Source: Phycisphaerales bacterium Planc_01 (lineage in GTDB: Bacteria > Planctomycetota > Phycisphaerae > Sedimentisphaerales > Anaerobacaceae). Taken from it: a stretch of 64,000 nucleotides of DNA. Below the pieces are notes generated by a model. The model was given only the letters and a program-made list of their open reading frames with translations, was not told where the DNA came from and searched no databases. The stretch spans positions 123,497-187,496 of the forward strand of contig LVBB01000121.1 in the NCBI GenBank assembly GCA_001603075.1, written 5' to 3'. Shown piece by piece: positions 52,140-61,985 of the stretch. How positions within the stretch are numbered: position 1 is the stretch's first letter; each line of letters begins with the position of its first letter. A program made the translations under genes and the position numbers.

Positions 52140-55052
52140 ATGGGTAGAAGACTGTGTTATGCGCTCGTTATGACCGTCGTGTTGGCCGGCAGCGATGTCG
52201 GGCGGGCGGGCGTCCAGAAGTGGGAAGGACTGGTGCAGGCCGCCGGTCCCATCCACTGGTACCGGTTCAATGAGGCCCCTGGATCGACGGCGGCGTCTGA
52301 CCAAGGCAGCAGCGGCCTCGAGGGAACCTACCGCAGTCTGGTGGAACTGGGCCAGGAAGGGCTCTTCGGGCCCGGGCAGGCGGTGCGGTTCGAGCGAGGC
52401 GGCCAGAACGACGTCATGTGGACGCAGGGCGGCAACGTCACCGGCGACGAGTGGACCGCGGAGTTCATCGTGATGATCATGAGCCGGACGGTAGCACAGG
52501 CGCTTTCCGACAGCGGGGCCTTCTCGCTGCGCGTCGTGGGTTGGGGCGTCGACGAGGAGATCAGCTTCACCGAATACGGCGTGATCGACGCGCGATTCAC
52601 GGCGACCGGAGGCGCCAACCTCGTCGCTCCCATCGGACAGTGGATTCACGTGGTCTATCGCAGGAGCGGCGGGCAGGTCCAGGTGTTCCTCGACGGCGTA
52701 TTGGCAGGAACGACATCGACACTGATCAATTGCCCGATCGACAGCTTTGGCGGTCGCGCGGCCAGCGATTCGGACGGCATGGACGGGTTCATGGATGAGG
52801 CGGTCATCTACAACTATGCCCTGACGGACGCCCAGATTCTCGCCCATGCGACGGCCCCCCTGCTGCCCGACGTGGGCGCCGTCGCTCTGGAGCCCGATGA
52901 CGGGGCGGCGGATGTGACACAAGAGATCGTGCTGAGCTGGACGCCGGGAACCTACGCCGAAACACACGATGTGTACTTCGGAACGGCGTTTGACGATGTC
53001 AACGCCGCCAGTCGGAACAACCCGCTCGGGGTTCTCGTCAGCCAAGGCCAGACGGCCGGCACGTACGATCCGCCGGGCCGCCTGGAGTTGGGCCAGACGT
53101 ACTACTGGCGCGTCGATGAGGTCAACGGGGCACCCGATTACACCATCTTCAAGGGAGACGTCTGGAGCTTCACCGTCGAGCCGGTGGCCTATCCCATCGT
53201 TGGCATCATCGCCAGCAGCAACGGGATTTCGGACCAGGTATCCACGCCGGAACGGACGATTGACGGCTCCGGGCTCAACGCCTCCGATCAGCACTCGACC
53301 ACCAGCGACGACATGTGGTTGGCCAAGGCCCCGGACGACGGGCCCCTGTGGATTCAGTACGAGTTCGATCGCGTCTACAAGCTGCACCAGCTTCTGGTCT
53401 GGAACCACAACGGCCAGTTCGAGTTGCTTCTTGGCTTCGGACTTCGAGACGTAACCGTCGCCTATTCCCAGACCGGTGAGGACTGGATTGCGCTGGGCGA
53501 CGTGGAGTTCGCCCGGGCCGCTGCGACGGCTACGTATGCCGCCGGTACGGTCGTGGATTTCGGCGGTGTGGCGGCCAAGTTCGTCCGCCTGACCGTCAAC
53601 AGCGCCTGGGGGACGATGGGCCAGTACGGTCTCAGCGAGGTGCGCTTCACGTACCTTCCCGCTCAGGCCCGTGAGCCGCAGCCGGCGGACGGGGCGGCCG
53701 ACGTGGATGTGAACACCTCACTGAGCTGGCGCGCCGGACGCGACGCCGTCTCGCACGAGGTATACTTCGGTACGAATGCCGAGGATCTGCCTCTGGTGGA
53801 CGTCGTGGATCGGGCCGTTTTCACGCCGGCCGGAGTGAGCTTCGGAACCACTTACTACTGGCGAGTCGACGAGGTCACCGACGAGACCTGGGCCGGCGAA
53901 ACCTGGAGCTTCACGACGCAGGAGTATGCCCTGATCGAGGGCTTCGAGAGCTACACCGACGATATCGACGCCGGCGAGGCGATCTTCGACACCTGGCTCG
54001 ACGGCTGGGTCAACAACACCGGCTCGACCGTCGGTCACCTCCAGACCCCGTTTGCCGAGCGGACTATCGTCCGCAGCGGGACGCAATCGATGCCGCTGGC
54101 CTACGACAACACGACCTCGCCGTTCTACTCCGAGGCCGTGCGCACCTGGGACACGCCGCAGAATTGGACCGGCAACGGGGCCGATACGCTCGTGCTCTAT
54201 CTCCGCGGCAATCCCCCGGTCTTCTTCGAGCGGGCGGATGGATCCTTCCTTATGGGCAGCACCGGCGGCGACATCTGGGACAACGCCGACGCCTTCCGCC
54301 TGGCGTACAAACGCCTCAGCGGCAACGGCTCGATCGTCGCCCGCGTCGATAGCATCGTCAACACCAGCGGCTGGGCCAAGGGCGGCGTGATGATCCGCGA
54401 GACGCTCGATCCAGGCTCCAAGCACGCCATGGTCGTCGTCACGCCCGGCAACGGCGTGGCCCTCCAGAACCGCCCGACCATGAACCAGGCGTCGCTGAGC
54501 ATCAACCAGACCGGCCTGGTGGCGCCCTACTGGGTGAAACTGACGCGTACGGGCGACAGTCTGACAGCCGAGCGAAGTGAAGACGGCCTGACGTGGGTCC
54601 CCATCACGGCCGACGCGGCCGCCTCGACCCTGACGATCTCGATGGCCAACGACGTCTACATCGGCCTGGCGCTGGTCAGCAACAACGCCGGGGCCAGCCC
54701 CACGGCGGCCGAGTTCTCCAACGTTGCGACCACCGGCAACGTGACCGGGCAGTGGCAGACCGCCGACATCGGCGGCAGGCAACTGACGAGCAACGATCCG
54801 CAGCCGCTGTACGTGAGAATCGCCGACAGCGCCGGACAGAGCGCGACGGTGACTCATGAGAGTCTGGCGGCGGTGCTGAATCCGGCGTGGCAGCCGTGGC
54901 AGATTCCATTTGGCAATCTGGGCGGCGTCAATCTGGCCCGCGTCCGGGAGATGACCATCGGCATCGGCAATCGCACCAGCCCGACCGCCGGCGGCACCGG
55001 GACCGTCTATATCGACGACATCGGCTTCGGCCGTCCGGCCGCGGAGCAGTAG
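52140..55052 (+). CDS. secreted LamG/discoidin multidomain protein
   Basis: A 970-residue exported protein. GGAGG precedes the ATG at 52140 by 6 nt; signal peptide residues ~1-24. Domains: a LamG/concanavalin-like module (~30-240, WYRFNEAPGSTAASDQGSSG start); a FN3-like repeat (~245-345, LSWTPGTYAETHDVYFGT); an F5/8-C discoidin module (~350-500, MWLAKAPDDGPLWIQYEFD); a second FN3-like repeat (~505-595); and a C-terminal beta-sandwich with FESYTDDIDAG and, at the end, VYIDDIGFG. No catalytic residues. Likely carbohydrate- or matrix-binding. It is paralogous to the gene at 61986 and is followed by a clear terminator. Confidence 0.9.
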   Translation: MGRRLCYALVMTVVLAGSDVGRAGVQKWEGLVQAAGPIHWYRFNEAPGSTAASDQGSSGLEGTYRSLVELGQEGLFGPGQAVRFERGGQNDVMWTQGGNVTGDEWTAEFIVMIMSRTVAQALSDSGAFSLRVVGWGVDEEISFTEYGVIDARFTATGGANLVAPIGQWIHVVYRRSGGQVQVFLDGVLAGTTSTLINCPIDSFGGRAASDSDGMDGFMDEAVIYNYALTDAQILAHATAPLLPDVGAVALEPDDGAADVTQEIVLSWTPGTYAETHDVYFGTAFDDVNAASRNNPLGVLVSQGQTAGTYDPPGRLELGQTYYWRVDEVNGAPDYTIFKGDVWSFTVEPVAYPIVGIIASSNGISDQVSTPERTIDGSGLNASDQHSTTSDDMWLAKAPDDGPLWIQYEFDRVYKLHQLLVWNHNGQFELLLGFGLRDVTVAYSQTGEDWIALGDVEFARAAATATYAAGTVVDFGGVAAKFVRLTVNSAWGTMGQYGLSEVRFTYLPAQAREPQPADGAADVDVNTSLSWRAGRDAVSHEVYFGTNAEDLPLVDVVDRAVFTPAGVSFGTTYYWRVDEVTDETWAGETWSFTTQEYALIEGFESYTDDIDAGEAIFDTWLDGWVNNTGSTVGHLQTPFAERTIVRSGTQSMPLAYDNTTSPFYSEAVRTWDTPQNWTGNGADTLVLYLRGNPPVFFERADGSFLMGSTGGDIWDNADAFRLAYKRLSGNGSIVARVDSIVNTSGWAKGGVMIRETLDPGSKHAMVVVTPGNGVALQNRPTMNQASLSINQTGLVAPYWVKLTRTGDSLTAERSEDGLTWVPITADAAASTLTISMANDVYIGLALVSNNAGASPTAAEFSNVATTGNVTGQWQTADIGGRQLTSNDPQPLYVRIADSAGQSATVTHESLAAVLNPAWQPWQIPFGNLGGVNLARVREMTIGIGNRTSPTAGGTGTVYIDDIGFGRPAAEQ

Positions 55053-55099
55053 TCTCCAAGGCGCGGCGGCGAAGAAGCCGCCAGAAACAAAGAAGGAAT

Positions 55100-55131
55100 G
55101 GGGCTGCGGGCAGTGCTTGCAGCCCCTTTTT
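55100..55131 (+). terminator. Rho-independent terminator
   Basis: GGGGCTGC (55100-55107) pairs with GCAGCCCC (55119-55126) over an 11-nt loop, followed by TTTTT (55127-55131). It lies 48 nt after the LamG gene stop. Confidence 0.9.
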
Positions 55132-55401
55132 CGTTGGAGGCATTTTAGGGCTTGAATGTGCCGCCCCTGTGGTCCCGCCTGTCTTCCGAGAGGCCCGCTG
55201 TCTCGCGTCGTTCCTCAAAGCCGCCTCACAGGGTCTCAGGAAATGCCGGGCAATCGGCACAAACGGACTTGCGGTGGGGCCGGGAAATTGCTTTACTGCG
55301 AATAATCGACAAGTGAAACACGTCTTATGGACGAGTATGGTCGTTCCTGTGTCGGCAATCGGCGGGCGATTGCACCCAAACACCGAGTAGGAGAGTCGAG
55401 T
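55132..55401. other. gap between terminator and oxidoreductase gene
   Basis: No gene, RNA or repeat recognised. The stretch 55270-55330 is relatively A+T-rich (TTGCTTTACTGCGAATAATC) and may hold the promoter of the downstream oxidoreductase, but boxes are not clear. Confidence 0.4.
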
Positions 55402-56694
55402 ATGGCGCACAAACAAATATGGACGCGACGAGAGCTGCTGAAGAGTTCGGCCGTGGCGGCCGGGACTCTGGTCCTGACGGGGACGCCCGGACCTCTGGTC
55501 TATGCCCAGGGCAGCGATACGATCCGGGTCGGCGTGGTCGGCTGCGGCGGGCGAGGCAGCGGCGCCGCACACAACTGCGTCAACTCGGCGCCCGGCGTGA
55601 AGATTGTGGCGTTGGCGGACACCTTCGCCGACCGGATCGCCAAGCTCAAGGGCGATTTCGAGGTGCCGGACGATCGCTGCTTCGTCGGCCTGGACGCCTA
55701 CAAGAAAGTGATGGCCCTGGACGATGTGAACTTCGTCATCCTGGCGACGCCTCCGGGCTTCCGGCCTGCCCAGCTTGCCGAAGCCATTCGGCAGGGCAAA
55801 CACGTCTTCATGGAGAAGCCCGTGGCCGTCTGCCCCGCGGGGATCAAAATAGTGATCGAGGCCTCCGAGCTGGCAGAGCAGAAGGGCCTCGGCATCGTCG
55901 CCGGCACGCAGCGGCGCCATCAACATGAATACGTCGAGACGATGAAGCGCGTGCTCGACGGCGCCATCGGCGAGATCGTTTCCGCCCAGTGCTACTGGAA
56001 CATGGGCGGGCTCTGGTGCCACAAGCGCCAGGCGAACGAGAGCGACGTCGAATGGCAAATCCGCAACTGGCTCTACTTCACGTGGCTCTCGGGCGATCAC
56101 ATCTGCGAGCAGCACGTGCACAACATGGACGTGGTCAACTGGGCTTTCGGCGACGTGGCGCCGGAGACGGTGCACGGCATTGGCGGCCGCCAGTTCCGCA
56201 CGGGCGAAGAGTACGGCCATATCTTCGACCATTTCGGCGTCGAGTTCACCTATCCGGGCGACGTGCGGACGATCAGCACGTGCCGCCAGATCGAGGGCAC
56301 GGCCGGCAACGTCAGCGAGCGCGTGGTGGGTACCAAGGGCTGGACGAATTGCAGCGGCCGCATCTACGGCGAGAATGCCTGGCGATATCAGGGGCCGCGC
56401 AGCGATCCGTATGTGCAGGAGCACACGGATCTGATCGAGAGCATTCGCAAGGGCAAGCCGCTCAACGAAGGCAAGACCATCGCCAACAGCACGCTCTGTG
56501 CGATCATGGGCCGCGAGTCGGCGTATTCGCGCCAGCAGTTCAAGACGACGTGGTTCACCAGCCGCTGCACGCTGGACCTGCTTCCCCCGGCGGACCTGCA
56601 ACTCAGCGATTCGAAGCCGGTGCCCCCCGTGGCGATCCCGGGCCGGTACGAGCTGCCCGGCTGGGCCCAGCAGAGGCGGGGCAACCGTGGCTGA
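55402..56694 (+). CDS. Gfo/Idh/MocA-family oxidoreductase with twin-arginine leader
   Basis: A 430-residue NAD(P)-dependent sugar or sugar-derivative oxidoreductase. AGGAG lies 8 nt before the ATG at 55402. The N terminus TRRELLKSSAVAAGTLVLTG is a Tat signal. The Rossmann domain starts IRVGVVGCGGRGSGAAHN; the EKP motif (HVFMEKPVAV) and C-terminal substrate domain with HNMDVVNWAFG are intact. Periplasmic folding with cofactor is expected. A paralogue lies 50 nt downstream, and the two are probably co-transcribed. Confidence 0.93.
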   Translation: MAHKQIWTRRELLKSSAVAAGTLVLTGTPGPLVYAQGSDTIRVGVVGCGGRGSGAAHNCVNSAPGVKIVALADTFADRIAKLKGDFEVPDDRCFVGLDAYKKVMALDDVNFVILATPPGFRPAQLAEAIRQGKHVFMEKPVAVCPAGIKIVIEASELAEQKGLGIVAGTQRRHQHEYVETMKRVLDGAIGEIVSAQCYWNMGGLWCHKRQANESDVEWQIRNWLYFTWLSGDHICEQHVHNMDVVNWAFGDVAPETVHGIGGRQFRTGEEYGHIFDHFGVEFTYPGDVRTISTCRQIEGTAGNVSERVVGTKGWTNCSGRIYGENAWRYQGPRSDPYVQEHTDLIESIRKGKPLNEGKTIANSTLCAIMGRESAYSRQQFKTTWFTSRCTLDLLPPADLQLSDSKPVPPVAIPGRYELPGWAQQRRGNRG

Positions 56695-56744
56695 TCGACG
56701 TGCGATTCACAACGCCAAGAGATCCAACGAAGGAGATTGCTGAT

Positions 56745-58076
56745 ATGGCATCATCAGAGAAAGATAACGGCACGCGGAAGACGATCGCCGGTGTGGCGGC
56801 GACGGCGGCCGCCATCGGCCAGATGGCCTATGCCCAGGGCACAGGTAAGATCAAGGTCGGCCTTCTGGGCTGCGGCGGGCGAGGCAACGGCGCCCTGGAG
56901 CAGTGCCTCCAGGCCGATCCTGGCATCGAGGTGATTGCATTGGCCGACCTGTTTGAGAACAAGGTCCGCCGGACCCGGGACAGCTTCATGAACAAGGAGC
57001 AGTATCAGGGTCGCATCAAGATCGACGACGACCACCTGTACTGGGGGTATGACTGTCACGAGAAGCTGGCGAAGTGCGAAGCCGATCTGTTGTTGATGGC
57101 GACCGCTCCGGCCTTTCGCCCGCGCCAGATGATGGCCGCGATCAAGGCGGGCAAGCATGTCTTCACGGAGAAGCCCGTCGCGACCGACGTGGCCGGGTGC
57201 AAGGAGTTCATGGCCGCCTCGAAGCTGGCGAAGGACAAGGGGCTGGCCATCGTCTGCGGCACGCAGCGGCGTCACGAGTTCAGCCGGATCGAACTGATGA
57301 AACGCATCCACGACGGCGCGATCGGCGAGCTGGTCGGCGGCCAGTGCTATTGGTACGGCGGAGGCATCTGGTTCCGCGGCGCCAGAGAAGGCATGAGCGA
57401 GTTGGACTGGCAGTGTGAGAACTGGTACCACTTCACCTGGCTCTCGGGCGACCAGATCTGCGAGCAGCACATCCACAACATCGACGTGCTGAACTGGTGC
57501 TTCGATGGGCCGCCCGCCAAGTTCATGGCCGTTGGTGGACGCCAATGGCGCGACCACAACGACGACCAGGTCCGCATCGCCAAAGAAGTCTGCCGCAAGT
57601 ACACCGGCAGCGAGGAGAACTGGGAGAAGTACAACGGGAACATCCTGGACCATGTCTATGCCGAGTTCGAGTACCCCAACGGCGCCCGCTGCCTGAGTTT
57701 CAGCGGCCACAGTCCCGGCACCGGCCGCAACGGCGAGAAGATCGTCGGAACCAAGGGCACCAGCGACTGCAACCACAATATCACCGGCCAGAACGCCTGG
57801 ACCTACCAGGGCGAGAACGTCGACGGCATGCTCCGCGAGCACATCGACCTGATCAACAGCATTCGCAGCGGCAACGTGCTGAACGAGGGCCAGCGGATCG
57901 CCGAGAGCACGCTGACTGCGATCGGCGCCTATATCGCCGCCTGCACGGGCCAGGTGGTCACGTGGGACTGGCTGATGAACGAATCCAAGCACAGTCTGGT
58001 GCCGAGCCAGGCGGACATCATGGCGGGCAAGCCGCTGTATCACCCGGTTTCCACCGGTCGCGATCCGCTGGTCTGA
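56745..58076 (+). CDS. Gfo/Idh/MocA-family oxidoreductase, second paralogue
   Basis: A 443-residue oxidoreductase. AAGGAG lies 9 nt before the ATG at 56745. The leader (RKTIAGVAATAAAIGQMAYAQG) is Ala-rich but lacks the RR pair of its upstream neighbour (only NGTRKT), so Tat export is doubtful. Rossmann GLLGCGGRGNGALEQC, EKP in KHVFTEKPVATD, and HIHNIDVLNWCFDG are conserved. Identity with the first paralogue is visible throughout (CGTQRRH, HFTWLSGDQICEQH). A strong terminator follows. Confidence 0.93.
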   Translation: MASSEKDNGTRKTIAGVAATAAAIGQMAYAQGTGKIKVGLLGCGGRGNGALEQCLQADPGIEVIALADLFENKVRRTRDSFMNKEQYQGRIKIDDDHLYWGYDCHEKLAKCEADLLLMATAPAFRPRQMMAAIKAGKHVFTEKPVATDVAGCKEFMAASKLAKDKGLAIVCGTQRRHEFSRIELMKRIHDGAIGELVGGQCYWYGGGIWFRGAREGMSELDWQCENWYHFTWLSGDQICEQHIHNIDVLNWCFDGPPAKFMAVGGRQWRDHNDDQVRIAKEVCRKYTGSEENWEKYNGNILDHVYAEFEYPNGARCLSFSGHSPGTGRNGEKIVGTKGTSDCNHNITGQNAWTYQGENVDGMLREHIDLINSIRSGNVLNEGQRIAESTLTAIGAYIAACTGQVVTWDWLMNESKHSLVPSQADIMAGKPLYHPVSTGRDPLV

Positions 58077-58099
58077 GGCGGACGTTTCGATTGACATCG

Positions 58100-58150
58100 A
58101 AGGCCCGATGTGCCGGCCGCTGTGCCGCTCGTCGGGCCTTTTGTCTTTTC
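58100..58150 (+). terminator. Rho-independent terminator
   Basis: AAGGCCCGA (58100-58108) pairs with TCGGGCCTT (58132-58140) around a GC-rich inner hairpin, followed by TTGTCTTTT. It lies 24 nt after the second oxidoreductase gene. Confidence 0.85.
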
Positions 58151-58169
58151 TGTCAGGGAGATCGATATC

Positions 58170-59285
58170 ATGGCGCTGCTTCTCGGCCTGCTCGGGCTCC
58201 TGTCGATGGCATTGGATCGCCTTCCGCCGCAGAGCATTCGTCCGCACTTTGAGCCGCCGGCGTCGCTGGCCGGAGACCTCGGTGCCTATCGATCCCCTTT
58301 GGTGTTCGACGACGGCTCGCTCGTTAAGACGGCGGAGGATTGGACCAGGCGGCGCCGGGAGATCCTCGCCACGTGGCGTGAATGGCTCGGTGACTGGCCC
58401 CCGCTGACCGCCAGGCCGGAGATTCGATACTTGGAGCAGACCGAGCGCGACGGTGTCATCCAGCACAAGGTGCACGTGGAGATTGCTCCGGACAACCAGA
58501 CCGTGGCCGGCTACCTGCTTGTTCCCGACGGCGCCGGGCCGTTCCCTGCCGTGCTCGTGGTGTACTACGACGCCGAGACCGGCGCCGGGCTGGGCAGGGA
58601 GCTTCGCGATTTTGGGTATCAACTGGCCCTGCGCGGATTCGTCGCTCTGTCGATCGGGACGCCGCAGTTTGCCAGTCTTGAGGCCCCGTACAAGCCGCTC
58701 TGGGATGTTCCGGAAGGGCAGCCTCCGCTCCAGCCGCTCTCGGCCTTAGCTTATGTGGCGGCCAACTGCCATACGGCCCTGGCGAATCTGCCGCAGGTCG
58801 ATCCCGATCGCATCGGCGTCGTCGGCCATTCCTATGGCGGCAAGTGGGCGATGTTTGCCTCGTGTCTCTATGACAAGTTTGCCTGCGCGGTGTGGTCGGA
58901 TCCCGGGATCGTCTTCGATGAGACTCGGCCCAACGTCAACTACTGGGAGCCGTGGTATCTCGGATGGCGCCCGGACGTGCAGCGGCAGCGGGGCATTGTC
59001 AGCGAGACGAGCCCGCGCACCGGGCCGTACAAGCGGATGGTCGAAACGGGCCACGACCTGCACGAGTTGCATGCACTGATGGCCCCGCGTCCGTTTCTGG
59101 TCTCCGGCGGCGCCGAAGACCCGCCGGAACGCTGGCGGGCCCTCAACCACACCGTTGCCGTCAACACGCTGCTGGGCCGTTCTCACCGTGTCGCGATGAC
59201 CCATCGGGACACACACAGTCCCACGGCCCGGTCCAACGCACAGATCTACAACTTCTTCGAATACTGCCTCGGCTCAAATCCGTAG
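58170..59285 (+). CDS. alpha/beta hydrolase family esterase
   Basis: A 371-residue hydrolase. GGGAG lies 9 nt before the ATG at 58170; the extreme N terminus (ALLLGLLGLLSMAL) may be a leader. The nucleophile elbow GVVGHSYGGKWA contains the catalytic Ser; His is likely in MTHRDTHSPT, Asp in VSGGAEDPPE. A cap-like insertion (SLEAPYKPLWDVPEG) follows the oxyanion strand. Related planctomycetal proteins are annotated as acetyl-xylan esterase or glucuronyl esterase types; specificity is not established. Located downstream of the oxidoreductase pair. Confidence 0.85.
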   Translation: MALLLGLLGLLSMALDRLPPQSIRPHFEPPASLAGDLGAYRSPLVFDDGSLVKTAEDWTRRRREILATWREWLGDWPPLTARPEIRYLEQTERDGVIQHKVHVEIAPDNQTVAGYLLVPDGAGPFPAVLVVYYDAETGAGLGRELRDFGYQLALRGFVALSIGTPQFASLEAPYKPLWDVPEGQPPLQPLSALAYVAANCHTALANLPQVDPDRIGVVGHSYGGKWAMFASCLYDKFACAVWSDPGIVFDETRPNVNYWEPWYLGWRPDVQRQRGIVSETSPRTGPYKRMVETGHDLHELHALMAPRPFLVSGGAEDPPERWRALNHTVAVNTLLGRSHRVAMTHRDTHSPTARSNAQIYNFFEYCLGSNP

Positions 59286-59303
59286 GCCGCGCCATGCCAA
59301 CGG

Positions 59304-60323
59304 CTACTGTGCCGTCTCGTATGGATAGGCATACCAGGCGACGCCTTGATAGGTCCAGACGTCCCAGTTCTCGGCGATGAGCTTGTCCTTCTGCTCCTCG
59401 TTTGTCGTGTAGAAGTGCCGTTTGATGGCGTCGGACCAGAAGCGGTAGACCGGGATCGTTCCCGACATCCGATTGTTCGGCGGGAAGGCCCAGAACGCTT
59501 CGCCCTCATAGACCCACGTGGCGGAAGCCTCGTAAATGAGCTTGTTTCGTTCGGCAACGTCGATCGTGTAGTAGTGCGTTCGCAGGGTGTCGGACCAGAA
59601 GCGATAGACTGGAGCGCTGCCGTCTTCGAAGTCGGCCGGAAGGGCTTGATACTCGACGCCCTGGTAGACCCACACGCCCGCGGCGTTCTTGATCAGCTTG
59701 TCCTTCTCTTTGGTCTTGGCGGTGTACAGGTAGCTCGAGATCGCCTCGCACCAGAACCGATGGACCGACAGACGCGATGGCGTCCCACTGCCGGTGACGT
59801 TGTAGTTCACGGTCAGCGTCGAGTACTCCAGCGTCACGCGATGGCCCACCATATCGTTGATGCTGTCGATGTTCATGAAGATGTAGACTTTGCCGTCGGC
59901 CCAGAGCTTGTCGAGGACCTCGCGTGGCAGGGTGAACTGGGTGGTCTTCCACACGCGGCCGTTGGTCGGCTCCAGTTGGCCGATCCGGACGCCGTTGGCG
60001 TAGATGATGTCGATCTCGTCGCCTTCCGGGTCGGTGTTGTCCACGTCCCACGCGTTGATCGTCAACGTGGCCGAGAGGATTCCCTTGGCGTCGGACGGCA
60101 CCCGGTGGCGAATATCGTGCGTCCAGCCCCAGTCTTCCCACATACCCCGGTAGTAGGGCGAGTGGTCTCTGATGATGTCCGGCGGGATGAACCATGGCTC
60201 GGCCAGGTGTTCGTTGTCGGTGTAGTCGAGCGTATGCCGGATCGTGGTGACACCGGCGCCTGCCGTTCCGGCCAGCAACAGGATGCTGCCGATCAATCCG
60301 AGTACGTGTGCCGTTTTCATCAT
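59304..60323 (-). CDS. secreted protein with three DUF5648-type repeats
   Basis: A 339-residue exported protein. AGGAGG precedes the ATG at 60323 by 7 nt; a second ATG follows at 60320. Signal peptide VLGLIGSILLLAGTAGAG. The first ~160 residues are a beta-rich domain (GILSATLTINAWDVDNTDPEGDEIDIIYANG). Three ~47-residue repeats then follow: VHRFWCEAISSYLYT, VYRFWSDTLRTHYYT, VYRFWSDAIKRHFYT, each ending in W(V/T)Y(Q/E)G...P. These match DUF5648, of unknown function but common in secreted proteins. Confidence 0.85.
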   Translation of the reverse strand: MMKTAHVLGLIGSILLLAGTAGAGVTTIRHTLDYTDNEHLAEPWFIPPDIIRDHSPYYRGMWEDWGWTHDIRHRVPSDAKGILSATLTINAWDVDNTDPEGDEIDIIYANGVRIGQLEPTNGRVWKTTQFTLPREVLDKLWADGKVYIFMNIDSINDMVGHRVTLEYSTLTVNYNVTGSGTPSRLSVHRFWCEAISSYLYTAKTKEKDKLIKNAAGVWVYQGVEYQALPADFEDGSAPVYRFWSDTLRTHYYTIDVAERNKLIYEASATWVYEGEAFWAFPPNNRMSGTIPVYRFWSDAIKRHFYTTNEEQKDKLIAENWDVWTYQGVAWYAYPYETAQ

Positions 60324-60471
60324 TCGCTCACCTCCTACCACGATCTCGGACAGACAGAGCCGGCAGGGAGGTTTCGATCCCCCCTCGACGCGGCTTATCA
60401 CGCCCCACGCGCGGCGTGGTCTGGGCCGAGCTGTCGATGTATATAAAATCCCCAGAAGTTGCAGTTTCCCT

Positions 60472-60500
60472 ATATTAACATCCCCGGCTGCGAAAGTCAA
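60472..60500 (-). promoter_or_regulatory. sigma-70-type promoter for the DUF5648 gene
   Basis: On the minus strand TTGACT (60495-60500), 17-bp spacer, TAATAT (60472-60477). Start near 60465, giving a ~140-nt leader. The adjacent 60420-60480 is the most A+T-rich part of the divergent gap 60324-60609. Confidence 0.65.
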
Positions 60501-60609
60501 GCCCTTTCTGAGCCCACCGGGCGATTCGCAGGCGACCTTCTCTGAGCCGTGGCGGGGGCTTTGTGCTGCAACCTCCTTTTATTGCCGGAGTTATGTAATT
60601 TCCTTGCGT

Positions 60610-61533
60610 TCACCGCTGACGCTGTCGGATGCCGCGCTGTCTTGGTGGCATCACGGGCGTCCGGACGCCTCTCACCTGCGTGGCCACGCTATAAAGCGAG
60701 GTTCGGGCAGTGATGAAGAGCGTCCGCCGGTCCGCGCCACCGAAGGTCAGGTTGGCAGGACCTTCGGGGACTTGGATCTCCTCGATCTTCTCGCCTTCGG
60801 AGCTGTAGACGGCGACGACACGGGTGGTCAGATAGACGTTGCCCCGATTGTCGATGGTCATGCCATCGGAGCCCTCGGGGGCGAAGAGCTTCTTGCCGGA
60901 TAGCGTGCCGTCTTCGTTGACGGTGTAGGCGAAAGTCTTGCTCGCACCGTGGTCGGCGACGTAGAGCAGCCGGCCGTCGCGCGTGCCGATCAGGCCGTTG
61001 GGGCGGACCATATCGTCGATGACGCGGATGACCTTGGCACGGTCCGGTGTCAGATAGTACACGTGCTCGCCGTCCTGGGGCAGGTCGTCCCGACTGCCGT
61101 AGCGCGGGTCGGTGAAGTACACGCCGCCCTTCGGGTCGATCCAGAGGTCGTTGGGACTGTTATAGGGCTTGCCGTCATACTTGTCCGCCAGGACGGTCAG
61201 CTTGCCGTCGGGCGAGATCGCCACCAGGCGCCCGCCGCTGCCCTCGCAGACCAGCAGGTTGCCGTCTCGGTCGAAGTACAGCCCGTTGGCCCCGCCGGAG
61301 TCCTCACGGTACGTGCTGAGCTGCCCGGCCTCGACCGACCACTTCAGAATCCGGTTGTTCGGGATGTCCGTGAAGTAGATGTCGCCCTTGGCGTCGGCGG
61401 CCGGCCCTTCGGTGAACCGGAAGTCGCCCGCCATTTTCCTCATCTCCGCCCCCGGTGCCAGGATGCTGTCCTGCGCGTTCCCTGCGGCCGCCGCGACGAC
61501 CACGAACACAATCGCCACTGTCCTTGCCATCAT
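60610..61533 (-). CDS. SMP-30/gluconolactonase-like secreted lactonase
   Basis: A 307-residue exported six-bladed propeller. AAGGAG lies 6 nt before the ATG at 61533; signal peptide MMARTVAIVFVVVAAAAGNAQ. Metal/active-site landmarks: the Glu in FTEGPAAD, NSPNDLWIDPKGGVYFTDP and NGLYFDRDGNLLVCEG. It probably hydrolyses sugar lactones to acids, consistent with the GntP transporter and sugar-acid genes elsewhere in the window. The C-terminal tail is unusually Arg/Gln-rich. It diverges from the final LamG gene. Confidence 0.9.
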   Translation of the reverse strand: MMARTVAIVFVVVAAAAGNAQDSILAPGAEMRKMAGDFRFTEGPAADAKGDIYFTDIPNNRILKWSVEAGQLSTYREDSGGANGLYFDRDGNLLVCEGSGGRLVAISPDGKLTVLADKYDGKPYNSPNDLWIDPKGGVYFTDPRYGSRDDLPQDGEHVYYLTPDRAKVIRVIDDMVRPNGLIGTRDGRLLYVADHGASKTFAYTVNEDGTLSGKKLFAPEGSDGMTIDNRGNVYLTTRVVAVYSSEGEKIEEIQVPEGPANLTFGGADRRTLFITARTSLYSVATQVRGVRTPVMPPRQRGIRQRQR

Positions 61534-61731
61534 GGGTGTCTCCTTTCGTTTTTCGACGAGTCTACACCCCGCCGGGCCACTCCGCAAGACGGCCCGCTAC
61601 AGCGGGCTGCGTGGGCCGGGTCTGCAAGCGAGAGGCCTGGCCCCATGTGTCGGGGATCTATGCCTTTTGTAGACGCGGGGCGGCCTCTTCCTCATCCCAC
61701 CCCAAAACGGGGGATCGCGTCGCAATGCCTG

Positions 61732-61760
61732 TTGTGGATGACGAACGATTCTGGTATACT
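61732..61760 (+). promoter_or_regulatory. sigma-70-type promoter for the second LamG gene
   Basis: TTGTGG (61732-61737), 17-bp spacer, TATACT (61755-61760). The start near 61767 gives a ~220-nt leader to the ATG at 61986. The remaining 61534-61731 part of the gap shows no gene. Confidence 0.65.
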
Positions 61761-61985
61761 ATACCGTGTTCGCGGTCATTCTGAGCGGATCTGCCGATGC
61801 CGGTGGAATGCATTCGGAGGGGGGCGTCACCGGAGGCGGGAGTGGATCGAAGGGCATGCATCAGAGGTATCACAGTCAGGTGCGTCGGCGCGGCGCACGC
61901 ATCACGGACGTTCGCAGTGGAGAGGATGTGCAGCGATAGGTGTTGGCGATACGGTCTGGACGGCATTCCTTTGAGGAGGACTGGC